64,000 nt of DNA from Tanypteryx hageni (Eukaryota; Arthropoda; Insecta; Odonata; Petaluridae), in NCBI GenBank assembly GCA_028673005.1, contig CM054116.1, positions 38,666,577 to 38,730,576 of the forward strand, read 5' to 3'. This document shows, piece after piece, positions 1 through 12,930 of this stretch. The notes under the pieces were generated by a model that saw nothing but the letters and a program-made list of their open reading frames with translations, did not search any database and was not told where the DNA came from. The translations under genes were made by a program, and so were the position numbers. Position 1 is the first letter of the stretch. Every line of letters starts with the position of its first letter.

Positions 1-1383
1 ATGACGGATAATGTCCAACTTCACATCCAATCCATATCTGCTACACCTTCTCTTGGGCACGGCACCACTAACACTGTTTAGGACTCATGGATAACGAAAA
101 TTGCAGGAAAAGTAAGTGGATGATATGAGAATCACTACAAAAGTTGTGGGTTGTTCAAGCACTAGCTGCGTTTGCTGGGGAGAGCAATGCAAGCTGGGAG
201 ATGTACAGGAGGGGGTTATGGGAGGTGAGTGATTGTGGGCAAGTAGTTTCACTCTAAGAGTGTGCCTATGTGGATATGCAGAAGATAGGCGAAGAGGAAA
301 GTGGATGGGGTAGGCACACCCCTATTTGGGCTCTCATTGCAAGAATGATCTCGCCCAGGATGAAAAGCGATAAGTTTTCATGCACATGGTTGAAATGCGG
401 CAAAAAGGCATTTTTTGTCAGGAATGCGCACTCGATGGATGATCTGAGTAAATCCTCGTAAGTGCGGGCAATCTTTACATACTGTTCCACAATAAATTGG
501 CCTCATAAGTGCGGGTACTCGGATAATGGGAACCCCAGTATTATGACAAAGTTATGAACGTGTCAGTTTTGCCAGTGATCGCAGTGGGAAATGCCAGGGA
601 GAATAATGCTCTAGTCCAGGGGTGAGCTGCGGTGTGCTCTCATGAGCCCATTGTTAAATTTTAACTCATTCACCAAGCCCATTGTTCAAGTTTATCAGAT
701 GTGTGTGATATATACAGTGAGGTTTTACAGTATTTTACTTAAAAACCAACAATTTTTCTTCACTATGGTTTTTCAACTTTGAGCACTAAATCTCCAAGAA
801 AGGTCCAGGCCAATCCACATCATTCGTTTCACTCATGTTGCATGATATAATAAGTTCAGGGTTCAACATTAACCATAAATTACTAAAAATTGTCCTCCTC
901 CCTCTGCCTTTGTACTTCTGTTGAACTCGCACCACTATTTTCACTTTTGTTCATCAAAACTCTGATCACACTGCTCTAATCTCTACTCTTCTGGTTATCA
1001 CAAACGATATATTAAACCTTCAAGAAAATTCTAGTAGCGACCACTAAATTGTATATTATTATGCATTCTTTGCACAAAGTGCATGCATATAGGGGAGATT
1101 GTTTCCATCTGTCTATCCGCATGTTTAAACTCTGGGATCGCTGGATGTATTTTGATGAAATTTGGTATTGGGAAGTTTTACTAAACTATAAGCTTATGTT
1201 GTATGTAATTTTAGAACATTCTAATTGTTATGTCCAGATTTGAGTTATCAGAGCCGGTTTCAGTTAAAAAATACATGTAAGCGAGCTGGTTAGCAAAGAA
1301 CAATAATTAAGGCAGGAAATAATAATGATATAGTTATCAATAAACAATAGAAAATTATAGAGCATATATTAAGTTTACACTAA
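1..1383. other. Non-coding flank upstream of the CERT exons
   Basis: No exon, RNA gene or transposon end could be recognised. The stretch is AT-rich with short overlapping frames that resemble no known protein. It may be intergenic or an intron of the CERT gene, whose N-terminal exons (PH domain, serine-rich motif, FFAT motif) are not seen in the window. Confidence 0.4.
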
Positions 1384-1385
1384 TA

Positions 1386-2352
1386 CAGGTAGTTCCCGTT
1401 TAACACGAGAGATACGTTCCTAAAAGTGTCGTGGTAAGCGAATTCGTGCTAAGCGAATACATAAATCCCATAAGAAACCAAATAAAATGCGAGAGATACG
1501 TGTTCAAGCAAGTGAGATCGTCGTATCACAGTGGATATATAAATTTTTATTTATACAAATATACTTAGAATATTCATTAATATATAATTTGCATCTGCAA
1601 ATTCGAAACAAAACTTCTTGCAGTACTTTACGCGACTTGAACCGCGAAAGTTGATTTTCCCTCCATGGGGTAGCAGTGTCTTGTCATTTATTTCATGTAT
1701 TTTAGTCTAGTGTTCCCTCGTTTGTTTACAGTTTCTCTTTGAATGGAATGCAAAAAGTTTGAAAGTGTTTCTCTTTTTCCGACATCGCGACTTAAACCGT
1801 GAAAGTGACAAAAAACATGAAGTAGAGAAAGATGAGCTCTGCTTGTGAGTCATACCTGGAAACTATCAAATTTAAAAAGCTTTCATTACCTTAATGGTGG
1901 CTATTTGATATTCATCATGATTATGATATTTCTTATGTTTTGATACTGTTTTTGGTTTTACATCTACAACTATGACTGCTTTTTTTTGCTAAGGGCATTT
2001 CAATCAGAATTCGTCTTCCAAAGCTTATTTCATGTGTTTTAGTCTAGTGGTCCCTCATTAATGTACAGTTTCTCTTTTTTGTCTTTTACTCTTTCGTGGT
2101 AAATGTCACAAAAATGGCTACGCGAAGTTTTACTTCGACTTTAGACTGCAAATTATATATTATTTAGTATTTTACGAATAAATATAAATTAATACACACG
2201 TTGCCTTAATGTCAACATTTTTTAATTTTATTTTTACTTAATGGATCGTGTTGCAACTCGTGTAAAACTGGGAATTCTTCATGTAAAGTGAACAGGTTCC
2301 CCAAATGGTAAATCATGCTAAAGTGAATTTCGTGTTAAGTGGGAACTACCTG
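1386..2352. mobile_element. pogo/Tigger-type MITE (967 bp), TA target duplication
   Basis: Both ends read CAGGTAGTTCCC and continue as imperfect inverted repeats (right end reversed: CAGGTAGTTCCCACTTAACA). The element is bounded by TA on both sides (1384-1385, 2353-2354), as expected for Tc1/mariner-pogo insertions. The subterminal text (GTGGTAAGCGAATTCGTGC) has the flavour of Tigger ends. There is no transposase frame, so it is non-autonomous. An internal direct repeat of about 55 bp (1684-1741 versus 2024-2080, sharing TTTAGTCTAGTG) shows internal duplication. Confidence 0.75.
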
Positions 2353-2354
2353 TA

Positions 2355-3683
2355 ACAAGGTCCTCTTATTAAACTAAATACAATAACTTGCAACAAATCA
2401 TTACATAATTTTAGTTTTGTAAGTACTTAATAACAGTTATTGAACAATGTATAGTTATATTAAGGGGCACCTCTGTAAAAGGTAATTCACTGTGAGTAAT
2501 TATGAATTTCAGATGAATTGTCATTTTTTCTATTTTTCAACGTATAGCAACTAATATTCTTGTATTGTTAGTATCACCTTGATTATGACTAACCAACACT
2601 GTTCTTGTTATGTATGATATTGTTGTCTTAAACCCTCATTGCGTTATACGCACACGCATAAAAACTCGAGTCTTCTACAAATTTTTCTGTAGATATCCCC
2701 ACCAGCTAAAAAGCAATAGAGCCGCCACTGGTTATATTGTCAATTTAATAATTCACTTGGCATAAAGACCTAATTAAAATTTATTTTCTGGCTTTTTCTG
2801 TGCATGATTATTCACAAGTCTTATGAGCTCTTGCAATTTGAGTAACATCTCATATGCTTAATGGACTTTTCATGTCGTTTTAATATCATAGACATATTGT
2901 GCCAATTTCTGTTGCCATTTTTATTTGTCTAAGTATGCACTACAGCCATGTTACAGGCAGACACGGTGAAAATTGGAGACCTGACTCTACCACATTGTCA
3001 TCAACGGAATTAAACTAAGCTTCTGACTGGCTATTTTTCCTTTTTATTGCCTGCGCTGCATACATGGAAGCATACCTGAATGAAGGCTGGGATAGGCGCT
3101 TATTTTTTAATATAACTAACATAGCATAGCATCATATATTGCTTGTTTAGGATGATTTAATGTTCTGTGCAATAAATCTTTAAAATAGGAACTTTTCAAA
3201 ATTCAAAAGATGCCCAAATGGGAGAAGAAAATAGCAGGAAAGCATTATGGGTATGGAGCTCCCTCTCGGGGTTATGTTTACTCCTTCTCAAGTGTGAAAG
3301 CAGGTTCAAGAGCATGGGCTTGTCTTAGGTCTCCCCTTCCCTAAGCCTTTGACTTTGGGCATTCTTGCCTTGGTCTGCCATGACAATTCTTCTGGGGTGT
3401 TCTCATTCCAAGCTCCAGACACTGTGAAATACGACCTCTGTAAGTGGTCTCAGAACTAAGCAGTTCATATATGGCACATTCAGCAGATAAAGGTTAATAA
3501 CTGGGATGGCCAGTGAGTCTCTTTTAAAGAGAACATACTCTCTTTTTTGATTCAGACCTATTTTGTTTCATTTTTCAAGAAATTTTCTCTTTCTAACAAT
3601 TTAACAGTTGAATAAGTTCTTCAAATCGTTGGAAATTGGCATTTTATCTTTTGTTTTATTTCCATCTGTTCATTGTTTTTCAG
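2355..3683. other. Non-coding stretch before the first visible CERT exon
   Basis: Probably CERT intron. A short solo sequence GAGCCGCCACTG at 2721-2732 matches the terminus of the hAT-type MITE at 46406-47116 and may be a relic of that family. No further exon was recognised, although a short exon cannot be excluded by eye. Confidence 0.4.
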
Positions 3684-4183
3684 GAAGGTCCTCATAGTGC
3701 TCTTAATGATGAGGAATTTTATGATGCTGTAGAGAGTGGGTTAGATAAAATTGAAGAGGAAGCTGAATTCCGAGAGAGGCTGAAAAATATTCATCAAAAT
3801 CTTACCTCTGCATCTAAAGCAACCTCTCATAAATTATGGCCAGAGGTAAGCTATTCTGTTCCTGTCATGTTTTGATATTTGGTAATAAGAGCCTTTGTAT
3901 TACTTTACTCAATTTGCAGGATTTAATAGTTAATCACAGTAATTTTTTATTTAATCCTGTGGCACTCGTGTGGGGTGCTGTGGGCACCCCAGGCATACGT
4001 TTTATGACAGGGTTTTCCTTTCCTTTGGTCTTTTATGACCCAGACTCTGCAGTAACTGAAATGACATGTATTTGGAACCTTTTCTGCTAAATATTTTCAG
4101 TTTTCTGTGGTAATCCTGGTTGCAGGTACTTATGTCACACAAAGTCAACGAGTCTAGATTGATTGGCCGATACCTACAAATTT

Positions 4184-4241
<58 letters not shown>

Positions 4242-7200
4242 TAAATTTTTTGTTCTTTTTTTGTGCCATCATGCCTTTTATGATTCCCAGTACCATCACA
4301 GCAGATTTTGAGAGATATTAAAATTTTATGTAGCTACCTCATTACAGTGTTGTCATTTCATATTATGGAATTATTCCACAAGATTATGCCACCAGTAGTT
4401 GAGGTGATTAAGATATTAATTCAATTTCATTGAACTCAATATTAAAGAAATTATTCTGATGGCTTTATCATCATCATGCAAGAAAACTTTAAATGGTCAA
4501 AATTAAATCTGGCAGCGAGAGTCTACTAATGGACATTTAACTCTGGCGTTTAAAGGTTAACCCACCATTGGTCGTGTGGTGACTGAATCCCTCACCTCAA
4601 GAATAACCATGCTTTTATTTTTTTTCTATACAGGTTAAGACTTTCGGGATCAGATCAGATCCTAAAAGTGATTGAATTTACATCACATGTTATCACAGAT
4701 ATTTTTTGTTCATGGGTAGCAAAAATAGGGATGCATATAACTGAGTGCATAATGCCGATTCACCCACCATTGAGGGTGTTACATTTGTTATTTACCAGTT
4801 TCCTCACCATATTGAAATTGTACAATTAAATTTTTAGCTTTATTTTAGTTTTACAGCAATTTCCACATTTTTCTAGTTTTATTTTTTATAATTGTGGATT
4901 CGAGTATTTTACGTTATTATCGAAAATTAATAAAATCTTGATAAAAAATATATTCAAGCTTTTCTTTATTTATATTTTTGCTTATACATTTACTAAGGAT
5001 ATAGAATTGTGGAAGGTAATGCTTAAATGATATAACAAATAATTATTTTTACCACAAAAAAGGAACAATCATCTGGGTGAGCGCAGCCCTCAGCCATGAC
5101 CAACTGTGTCACAAAATACAGCGCGACCAATGGTGGGTTAAAAGGGGGGGAGGGTCACCTTAGATTCGGGTAAATAGTAGAAGTTGTTTAAATTTTTTGA
5201 AATAGTTAATTCATGGTATATCCGAATCTATGGCGCAATGGATATTTACTGTAATTTTAAGAGGCTAATGATGTAAGTAATTTTTGTGATCTGTCAACCC
5301 AAGTGGGGCGTGAGAATATACCAAGCAGTAACCTGGAATAGCTAGAGCAGGGCGAGCGAGCGAAATCGGTGACATTGCTGGCATAAATGAATTAAACTTT
5401 TGTTATTGTTCCTAGAGAGTAACATAACTAAACTAGGGTGTTCCCTGTAGCTCTTGTCAACATGTAGAAAATTTTCAGTGATGTCTGAGTGGAAAAAGGG
5501 TATACTGTATGAGAAAGTTGTGTCCTGCCAGTGAGGCATGATGACCTACAGGAAAGTTTTCTCACCTTCCTTATGGGACACGCCGAGAATGTACCTTTTA
5601 CAGTATCATAGAAGCCTTGACGAGAATATCATAGTTGAGAACATTTTGCTTGAATTTAGTCAGTTATGTTAATTGAGTTGATAATTTTTTTTAGATTGAT
5701 CGTGTGTCGACTGAGCAGTTGCATTATGCAAGACTTGGTGTTGGAGAAGGTGTGTGGGAATTATTTGCTGAAGATGGGGAAATGCGGATGTATAGACGAG
5801 AAGAAGAAGTTAATGGTATGGTGATCGACCCATTAAAAGCAGCCCATACAGTAAAGGGAGTAACAGGTCATGAAATGTGCCATTACTTTTTTTGTCCAGA
5901 ATACCGCCATGAATGGGAAAGTGAGTATCAATATTATATCTTTAAGTTAGTTGTTGCTTAAATAAGTTCTTTTCTGATTAATTTTTGTCCACTAAAATCC
6001 TTCAGCTACCCTAGAGCAAATGACAGTTTTGGAAACTATCTCCGAGGACACACTTGTATTTCTTCAAGTATTTAAAAGAGTTTGGCCAGCATCACAGCGG
6101 GATGCACTCTTTTGGTCTCATATGAGGAGAGTTCCAGATGCCAAAGACCCTGATGGTCACGATATCTGGATTGTTTGCAACCACTCCACTGAAGATCCTG
6201 ACTTTCCGGTAATTCTTTTTGGTTTAAAAACAGAGAGAGTTCATTAGAGGAATTTATTTATGATAAATTTGGCAGGACCTTTATGGTCGAAGACTACACT
6301 ACATATTTGTAGTTGTGGCAGTTAATAAATTTGCTTTTTCTCCCTATTACTTCATTCTAATGAAATCTCATTTTCATTTGTCTCTTGAGTAAATTGAAAC
6401 TTGATTTAAAATTCATCCACAAATAAGGTATATTGTGTCATTTTCACCGAATTGCTTTTTATCAATTTTTTACTATAATACACTGTGATTGATAATTATT
6501 GCTTTATAATTCAATAGGCCAATTCTGGGAAATGTGTCCGAGTATTCCTCACTGTCTGTTTAGCATGCCAAACATTCATCGATCCTCCAAAGGATGGTGC
6601 TGATATAACTAGAGATAATATCACTTGTAAAATCACATACTGCTCTGTTGGTAAGATTTATATACTTTATATTTGAAATATTTGTAAAACTCTCATGAAT
6701 AAGGATACCATATACAGTAAAACCTCTACCTTACGAACCCCTTTATAGCGAAGACCTCCGAATAACGAACAATTGACGGGGTCCCGCCAAACTTGTATAC
6801 AAAATCCCTAATTATAACCTCTTTACTACGAACTTCCGTACTACGAAAACTTCTGAACAACGAAAGAAAAAGACGTCACTTCCATTTATATTTACCTCTT
6901 TAGAACGAAATTTTGCTCGCTAAACATTTTTTTACGTACGGAAAACGATTGAAAACAGTCTCCAACGTGCAAATTAGCATTAAGCTTACAACAAGCCAAT
7001 CATAGCACGTTTTCTATCATGATGACGTATTTCCTGTGTTTCCGGCATTCTCGCGCCAGTGACAATCTCGTCCGAGAGTTGTAGTGATGCCGCTATGCAT
7101 GCTTTTAGGGAAGTGGAGTCTGCCGTTTCCAGAGAATTCACAAAGAATTTGAAACAAAAAAATAGATTCGTTTATTATAAAATGTTGATGTATTTTAAAT

Positions 7201-9323
7201 AGATCTTTTAAAAAAGTGTTGTATTTGAAATCATTCCCGATTAAATTAATCCCCTAATCCATTTAAAGGGAATTTTAACGAAAGATCGTAGCAATGAGGT
7301 ATGTATCGTGGTGAGGTGGTTCCTATACACTTTTTTGTGATAGTTAATTTATTCGTCAGAGACGGAGCTGGAGTGTTGTTAAGAAGGTTAGTGAAAAATA
7401 TTGATTGGAGTCTTAATTTGGAGTGCCAATGACAGTTAGTGCTTTCTTATGAGGAAAATGCTGCTTTCATTCATTTCGTTTTGAAATATTTGCAACCCGT
7501 GCCGTGGTGGTTAAATACTAGTTTATTAATTGGTGTTAAGAAGTGGCATTGCTGTCAATATTTTTTATAAACTTAGCGACTCAACAGATACTTTAGGATA
7601 GGCTCAGCGAGTATCACGCATTGCAACCTCGAAAAAAGTCGCATAATAAAAAATTGCAGAGGATGTTTTCGTGCAGAACCTGCCAATCAATGCTAGAAAA
7701 AATAACATTGCATTTCCGAGTTATTTGGTGCTTGCCACTGTCAAACATTGCAAAATGAGATGAATGAAAGTGGCCCTTTTTCCCATAAGAAAGCATTGTA
7801 TCGTCGGAGCTTCAAATCAATATGGCCGATTATTAAACATTGAGGGCGCGTTTTGAATATCGTCCACTTATGTGATACTTTTTCCTGAAAAGATGTAATG
7901 GGCATAATTTAGTAGAGTTACTCCGTTTCTGAGCATATGCATTCATTTGGATAGCCCTGTTGCTCCCGTATAATCTAACAGGCAATGTGCCCCTGAAGTT
8001 ATTTAACGCCCAATAACCTCCGATCAACGAATTTCCGAATAACGAATAGACGAAAAATTGGGTCCCTTGATATTCGTTAATGAGAGGTTTTACTGTATCA
8101 CCATTAATGAAGTATTTATGATTATTATCCTTTTTTCATATAAATACTTGTAAAATGTTACTATGGTTAAAGTTTATGAAATGGAGAATAACTTTGATTT
8201 CGTTAATGAAAGCTTATTAACAAATGTCACAATATATAATAATCAGTGTCATAGTAAGGGACTGGTGAGTGCCTCAGGTGCCGGAGCAAGGATGCCAAGA
8301 TTCAATATTTATTTATTAACATGATGCGAAATATTGTTGCTGAATTTTAATTTATGTACATTTGGTAATAAATGGAATCTTTTTCTTATTTGGCACAAAA
8401 TTTAAATTATTTAAATTTAGGTGGTGTTTTTTGGGCTATTCGTGGGCATCGAAACTTTAGCTACTGCACTGATAATTATTTGTAAAAAGATATCTATTTC
8501 ATTGAATTTATTTGGTTGGTCTATAGCAGGGGGCCCCAAACTTTTTGAGAGGAGAGCCACATAGGAATATTGAAAGTGCTAGGCGGACTGGATTGAAAAA
8601 AAAAAAACGTTTCAAAATTTAAAATATTTTATTCTATAATTACCTAAGCATGCATGCATATATAACTATAAGTAAATGTGAATAAATGTAAGAAAAAATT
8701 CTAATGCGAACAATTTGTTGCTGAAATTATATGATTGATATTTGGCGTTAAATTGGAAACACTGATTTTATGTTTAATAAAATTTCTACAGGCCAAATCT
8801 GGCCCACGGGCCATAGTTTAGGGACACCTGGTCTATATAACTAAAGTAGTAGATTCTGGAACTGATTATAAAAATTTGTGGTTAATAATGGAAGATTTGA
8901 AGATAATATCTTTGCAGTTAACTGTTGTAAGCGATATTTTGTGGAATCTCTCCGTATTCTAAAATATACAAATTTTCTTTATTTTAGAATATAATATCTT
9001 TGTTATAGAATAACTTTTCTCAAATTAAACTAGCTTCAGATAAAATGAATAACAATAAAATTAAAAATTCAAGAATATAGTAAGTTTTATCAGCAAGTTC
9101 AATTTATAAATTTGACAAAATAAATGACTGAAAAAATTCTTATAATTATAAAATGGTTTAACCATCAATCATTGCATCACATGCAGTAATTCATAGATCA
9201 ATCGGTGCTAGATGAGCAAATTTTTTCTTACAAAAAATAGTTTGTAATTTAAAGGCATTTATAGTTTACTCTAATTTTGTGGCTGAAGGAGTTATTACCA
9301 ACTTTTATATTACCTTTGCTTTA

Positions 9324-9404
<81 letters not shown>

Positions 9405-10207
9405 GATATAAAACCTAAGGTACTTCTAGATATTCCACAGAGCTGAAATTTCCCCTTACAATGGGGTCTTTTACACACCAAAACGTTCATTTTCAAGTCC
9501 CATTAGAAATCCATTTAAATTCATACAAGCCTTTTTATAATTGCGTTTTTAAATTACTTTTAATACAAACCCCGGACCTGATTTAGAAGGCGGGAAAAGG
9601 AACGAAGATTATTTTTCCTTAAAGTAGAACACGAATCCGTGCCGAATTAGTCCAATTATTCGATTTTTACTGCATAAAAACGGGATTTTATACAATTTAT
9701 AACAATCGCGCAATATTTCTGTCATGACTACGAGACAATGCTGCACATTTGTCTCATATTAAAGACATATTATTAGATACTTGCCAAAATTGTACTAAAT
9801 CAGCAATAGTGGATTTCGCCTGACTAATTAACTCAAAATGGCGGCAGTCAGCAATGTGCGCCGCCACCGTGAGCGCTGTGGTTGCGACTGCAGTGCCTTC
9901 GGTGAGCCGTGAACTACGTGTAAAACATAGGTCTAAAGTCTCCTAAAGGATTTTCATATGGCTGGCTTATAGTAATAATTCCAATCTTACCACAAGAAAA
10001 ATGTATGTCATAAGATGCAATCTGTCGCATTAGAATTTATTGGAGATTTCAAATTTAAGTAATTTTCTATCCCTAACAGTGAACCCTGGAGGATGGGCAC
10101 CTGCGTCAGTGTTGCGGGCTGTTTACAAGAGAGAGTATCCTAAGTTCCTGAAGAAGTTCACTCAATATGTGATTGATCAGTGCAAAGATAAGCCAATACT
10201 TTTTTGA
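3684..10207 (+). CDS. cert: Ceramide transfer protein (CERT / STARD11), 3' five exons, 5'-partial
   Basis: CERT moves ceramide from ER to trans-Golgi through a lipid-binding START domain. Five exons join in frame: 3684-3845, 5695-5920, 6006-6208, 6518-6650 and 10080-10207, giving 283 codons plus TGA, all with AG/GT borders. The first encodes the acidic helical linker ([20 protein letters not shown]). The other four encode the START domain: [14 protein letters not shown] text, then [29 protein letters not shown], and finally [14 protein letters not shown] ending in the family's C-terminal KPILF. Order, spacing and the ILF terminus match animal CERT, so this is the true end. The PH domain and FFAT motif are upstream of the visible part. 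The last intron (6651-10079) is swollen by transposons. No frameshift or missing block is seen, so the gene appears intact here. Confidence 0.95.
4186..4238. repeat. (TA)n microsatellite
   Basis: About 50 bp of pure TA dinucleotide repeat within a CERT intron. Confidence 0.95.
4557..5141. mobile_element. piggyBac-like MITE with TTAA duplication (585 bp)
   Basis: Left end TTAACCCACCATTGGTCG and right end CGACCAATGGTGGGTTAA are perfect inverted repeats that include the TTAA target duplicated at each side, the signature of piggyBac-type insertion. There is no open frame, so it is non-autonomous. It sits in a CERT intron. Confidence 0.8.
6715..8095. mobile_element. pogo/Tigger-type non-autonomous element (1.38 kb) in CERT intron
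   Basis: Starts CAGTAAAACCTCTACC and ends AGAGGTTTTACTG, with TA on both sides (6713-6714 and 8096-8097). Both subterminal regions repeat variants of CGAATAACGAA, a Tigger-like pattern. The interior has no transposase-like frame. Confidence 0.75.
8527..8830. mobile_element. hAT-type MITE (304 bp) with 8-bp target duplication
   Basis: Ends CAGGGGGCCCCAAACTTT and GGGCCATAGTTTAGGGACACCTG-type inverted repeats, with GTCTATAG / GTCTATAT flanking at 8519-8526 and 8831-8838. These ends and the internal GGCCCACGGGCC belong to a very widespread class of hAT-derived MITEs. It is non-coding. Confidence 0.8.
9323..9399. repeat. (TG)n(TA)n microsatellite
   Basis: A compound dinucleotide tract, TG then TA, about 75 bp. 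It directly precedes a repeat-family copy beginning ATATAAAACCTAAGGTAC. Confidence 0.95.
9400..9960. repeat. Unclassified interspersed repeat, copy 1 (ATAAAACCTAAGGTACTTC family)
   Basis: The opening ATATAAAACCTAAGGTACT followed by GCTGAAATTT recurs at 36349, and a more diverged relative lies near 58554. No terminal repeats or coding capacity were found. The right limit is a guess. The last part is locally CG-rich (AAAATGGCGGC at 9836) in contrast to its AT-rich surroundings. Confidence 0.5.
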
Positions 10208-10349
10208 ATGATGGTGTAATAGAAAGTTATTGGTTAAACTGTTATCTAAAAGAAAATCAGGATTTAAATGCATTTTATTATTTGACCATTGTACACTATT
10301 ATTCCTTTATGCTTTCATATTTTTGGTCTTATTATTTGTTCTTTACTCT

Positions 10350-10355
10350 AATAAA
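10350..10355 (+). terminator. cert: CERT poly(A) signal AATAAA
   Basis: First canonical AATAAA after the CERT stop, 143 nt downstream, implying a short 3' UTR. More distal alternatives cannot be excluded. Confidence 0.6.
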
Positions 10356-11520
10356 TATATGGGTGTATAAACAATAATTCTCTATTGTTGCCTTCTGCCC
10401 AGGGATGCACAAATGTTCTTTTTGGAAGGTAATTTATAAATCAAAGTACAATGCAGTTCTGAGAGAGTGAACCAAACCATACCATATGCAAATTGTCTTT
10501 CAACTAAATTGTTACTATCAATATTATCAACTGTTTATTATACATTTAAAAATTATTTTTTGTTGAGGAGCTATAAGTTGTGTTGATGTGTATGAATCTG
10601 ATAATAGTAGTTAGTTTCTGTTTGTGTATATTTTTTTTCAAAAACCTGTAAAAATTTATCAGTATGGTATTAAATATACAGAATAAGAATCTTTTATTCA
10701 TTTAGATGCATTATAAATACTATTTTTGTTGACAATGAATAAAATATAATCACAATATTATTATTTGACAGAAATTACATTTTAAATAAAGTAGAAAGCA
10801 TTGTACTCTGACTTATGAAGTCCCAATGACAATTTTTAGATCTTGTAATACTCTAGCTTACCTTTCCACCCACCAATTACAAAAATATGATGCATACAGT
10901 AAAAATTATAATTATTTTGTGTTAAGACAAATGTTCACCTAAATGGTGGTTATTTAATGGACCAGTTGAAAAAAAATTGCTTACTATCTATTCTTAAATA
11001 AGAAAATGGCAGATTAAAGCTGTAAAAATTTATCTAAGATGGTATGAAGGTCTCAGGTTGTCAATTTGTGTTAATTTTTATCATGTTCCAGCTGTAGTAT
11101 CTCTGTGCATCGGGAAAAAAACTGTATGGAGATATTACAAATGAGAAGTATATATTATGCCATTTTCAATTTATATGAGCTAATTTCTAAATGTGCAGTG
11201 TTTATAACATATTTTTCACTTTGAGATACTGTGAAATCAAACAAATTGTAAACTACACCTCTATTATGATCAATATATGTATATATAAGCTTAAATTGTA
11301 GTCATATCCACTTTGTTGTTTATTATGGAAACAAAAATGGAGAAAATTGTTGCTAAATCTTGTTTGTTATCCTTTCATTCTGGGTATTTTATTCATTTCA
11401 AATCTTATTCATTCCCATTGAGTTGTACTTAAACATCATCCTGTCAATCTTATTCTTTGACTGTTAACTTTGGACTTAATGTTATTACGTCCAGTATGTT
11501 TTGGATGACCCCTTTCCATA
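10356..11520. other. AT-rich intergenic DNA downstream of CERT
   Basis: Nothing recognised apart from possible distal poly(A) signals. No transposon end or coding frame is visible. Confidence 0.5.
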
Positions 11521-12677
11521 TTAACCCATTATAGACGAGAAAAAAATTAAGTTTTTTTGTGAAAATTTGCAATTCGTATGTAATCTCTCAAAGCAGACAA
11601 AAATGTTTCGAATCGTCAATCAAGTCAGTTTTTCTGTCTGTATAATACGATTGGCATGGATATATATCTAATATATTATAACCGCTGTGTCTCTGCGTCT
11701 GAAGCCTTCCGACATGAACGCAAATAAACCGGGAACGGTCAGCTTGATTTCAACAAATCTTTTGCCTGAATATTCAGCACGAACTCCTACAGGTTTTCAG
11801 TGGATAGTCGTCCCCCGGAAAGGCATGGGTTCGATACCAGGATAGTTTTCGTTTTTGCATTTGATTAACACGTAATCGGCTAGAATACGATGTGTAGACC
11901 TTTATTCTTTAACATTTTAAAATATCTTACGATCGAGACTTTGACTCGAGATTTATAACATTTAATGCAGAAAGAAATGAAGATTCTTATTCTTACCGCC
12001 GATTTTGTTGTTTAATTCCTGTTTCCTCATATTTTAAGTTTATTTTCGATTTTCTCTGGTTTTTCGACATTTCAAAAAGGAGGTTGCTAGGGTAGCCGGC
12101 ATTGTTCATCTCGGGTTTTTGCATTGTTAGACACGGACTTCAAGTGCATTTGCACTAAGCTTGCTATAAAACGTGTGAAGGACAAAAACAGATTGTCTCG
12201 AGTGACATCACCTCCCAATATAAACAAATAAATCAAGAAAAATTAGCTCGATTTCGACAAATCTTTCGCCTGAATACTCGGCGCAAACTCTTGCAGGTTA
12301 TAAGTGGGAAGTCGTCTCCCGAAAAGGCATGAATGGTGTGAGCTATATAATTATTTTGAGAGGGGCAATAAAAGTGGTTCAACTAATAACACTCTTTGTA
12401 TCAATTTTTTGTCATGGGAACTATCGCATTGGGCCACTTCACGCAAGGGTCTCTAGATGTTTGCTGGAAGCACTTGCAACAGGCCCCTAGTTATAAATTA
12501 AGAATTTAGAATACTGTTCTTACTTTTTCATATATGAATAGTATTGCGATCATGAAAAAATTTGAGATTTTGATGAATATGCACACTTTAGAAACCCTTG
12601 AATAAAAAAAGTGATTTTTTACAATAACATCTCCGTTGTCTGTCATGGATGCATAGTTGTTGGGGCTAAAAGGTTAA
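11521..12677. mobile_element. Possible piggyBac-like element with TTAA ends, holding an internal direct repeat
   Basis: Left TTAACCCATTATAG and right GGGGCTAAAAGGTTAA form a short imperfect inverted pair that includes TTAA on both sides. Inside lie two roughly 88-bp direct repeats (11741-11828 and 12245-12332) sharing AAATCTTTYGCCTGAATA and GTCGTC. The first ends in GGGTTCGATACC, a match to the RNA polymerase III B-box consensus, preceded by CAGTGGATAG. The two repeats may be copies of one SINE-like unit inserted into the element. Limits are tentative. Confidence 0.35.
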
Positions 12678-12705
12678 GAAGAATCTGATGAAATCGTGTA
12701 TTTAA

Positions 12706-12930
12706 ATAGGCCAAACCACAGCTCTTTAAACTTAATATACAGCCCTTTTAAATTTACACTTGGAGGCATGTCAACGTTTTTCATTACAGAACACCATGTT
12801 GTAGTGTGACTTGAAACACATTAGGGATGCCTAAGGGACATGTATTATATCTGAATTGCTTCCAATACAGATTGTTTTACTATTCGTAAATTTATGAACA
12901 AAGAATGTGTCAATCGGCTTTCGAACTTCT
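12706..12930. repeat. Interspersed repeat copy, partner of 16413-16640
   Basis: Shares long blocks with 16413-16640 in the same orientation, for example TATATCTGAATTG, TATTCGTAAATTTATGA and AGAATGTGTCA. The class is unknown. The two copies bracket a zone with hAT and pogo transposase relics. Confidence 0.6.

Larger units (their letters stand above)
3846..5694 (+). other. cert: CERT intron between linker exon and first START exon
   Basis: A 1.85-kb intron with GT donor at 3846 and a T-rich tract before AG at 5693-5694. It holds a (TA)n microsatellite and a piggyBac-like MITE, listed separately. A sequence GGCGTTTAAAGGTTAA at 4545-4560 matches the right end of the piggyBac-like MITE at 33244-33491, so a second relic of that family probably abuts the MITE here. 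Confidence 0.7.

Noticed and set aside
2355..3683. Additional upstream CERT exon
   Set aside because: Searched for text matching the CERT middle region and flanking splice sites; none was convincing.
9323..9399. CRISPR-like or regulatory array
   Set aside because: Simple TG/TA dinucleotide repeat without spacers, in a eukaryotic genome.
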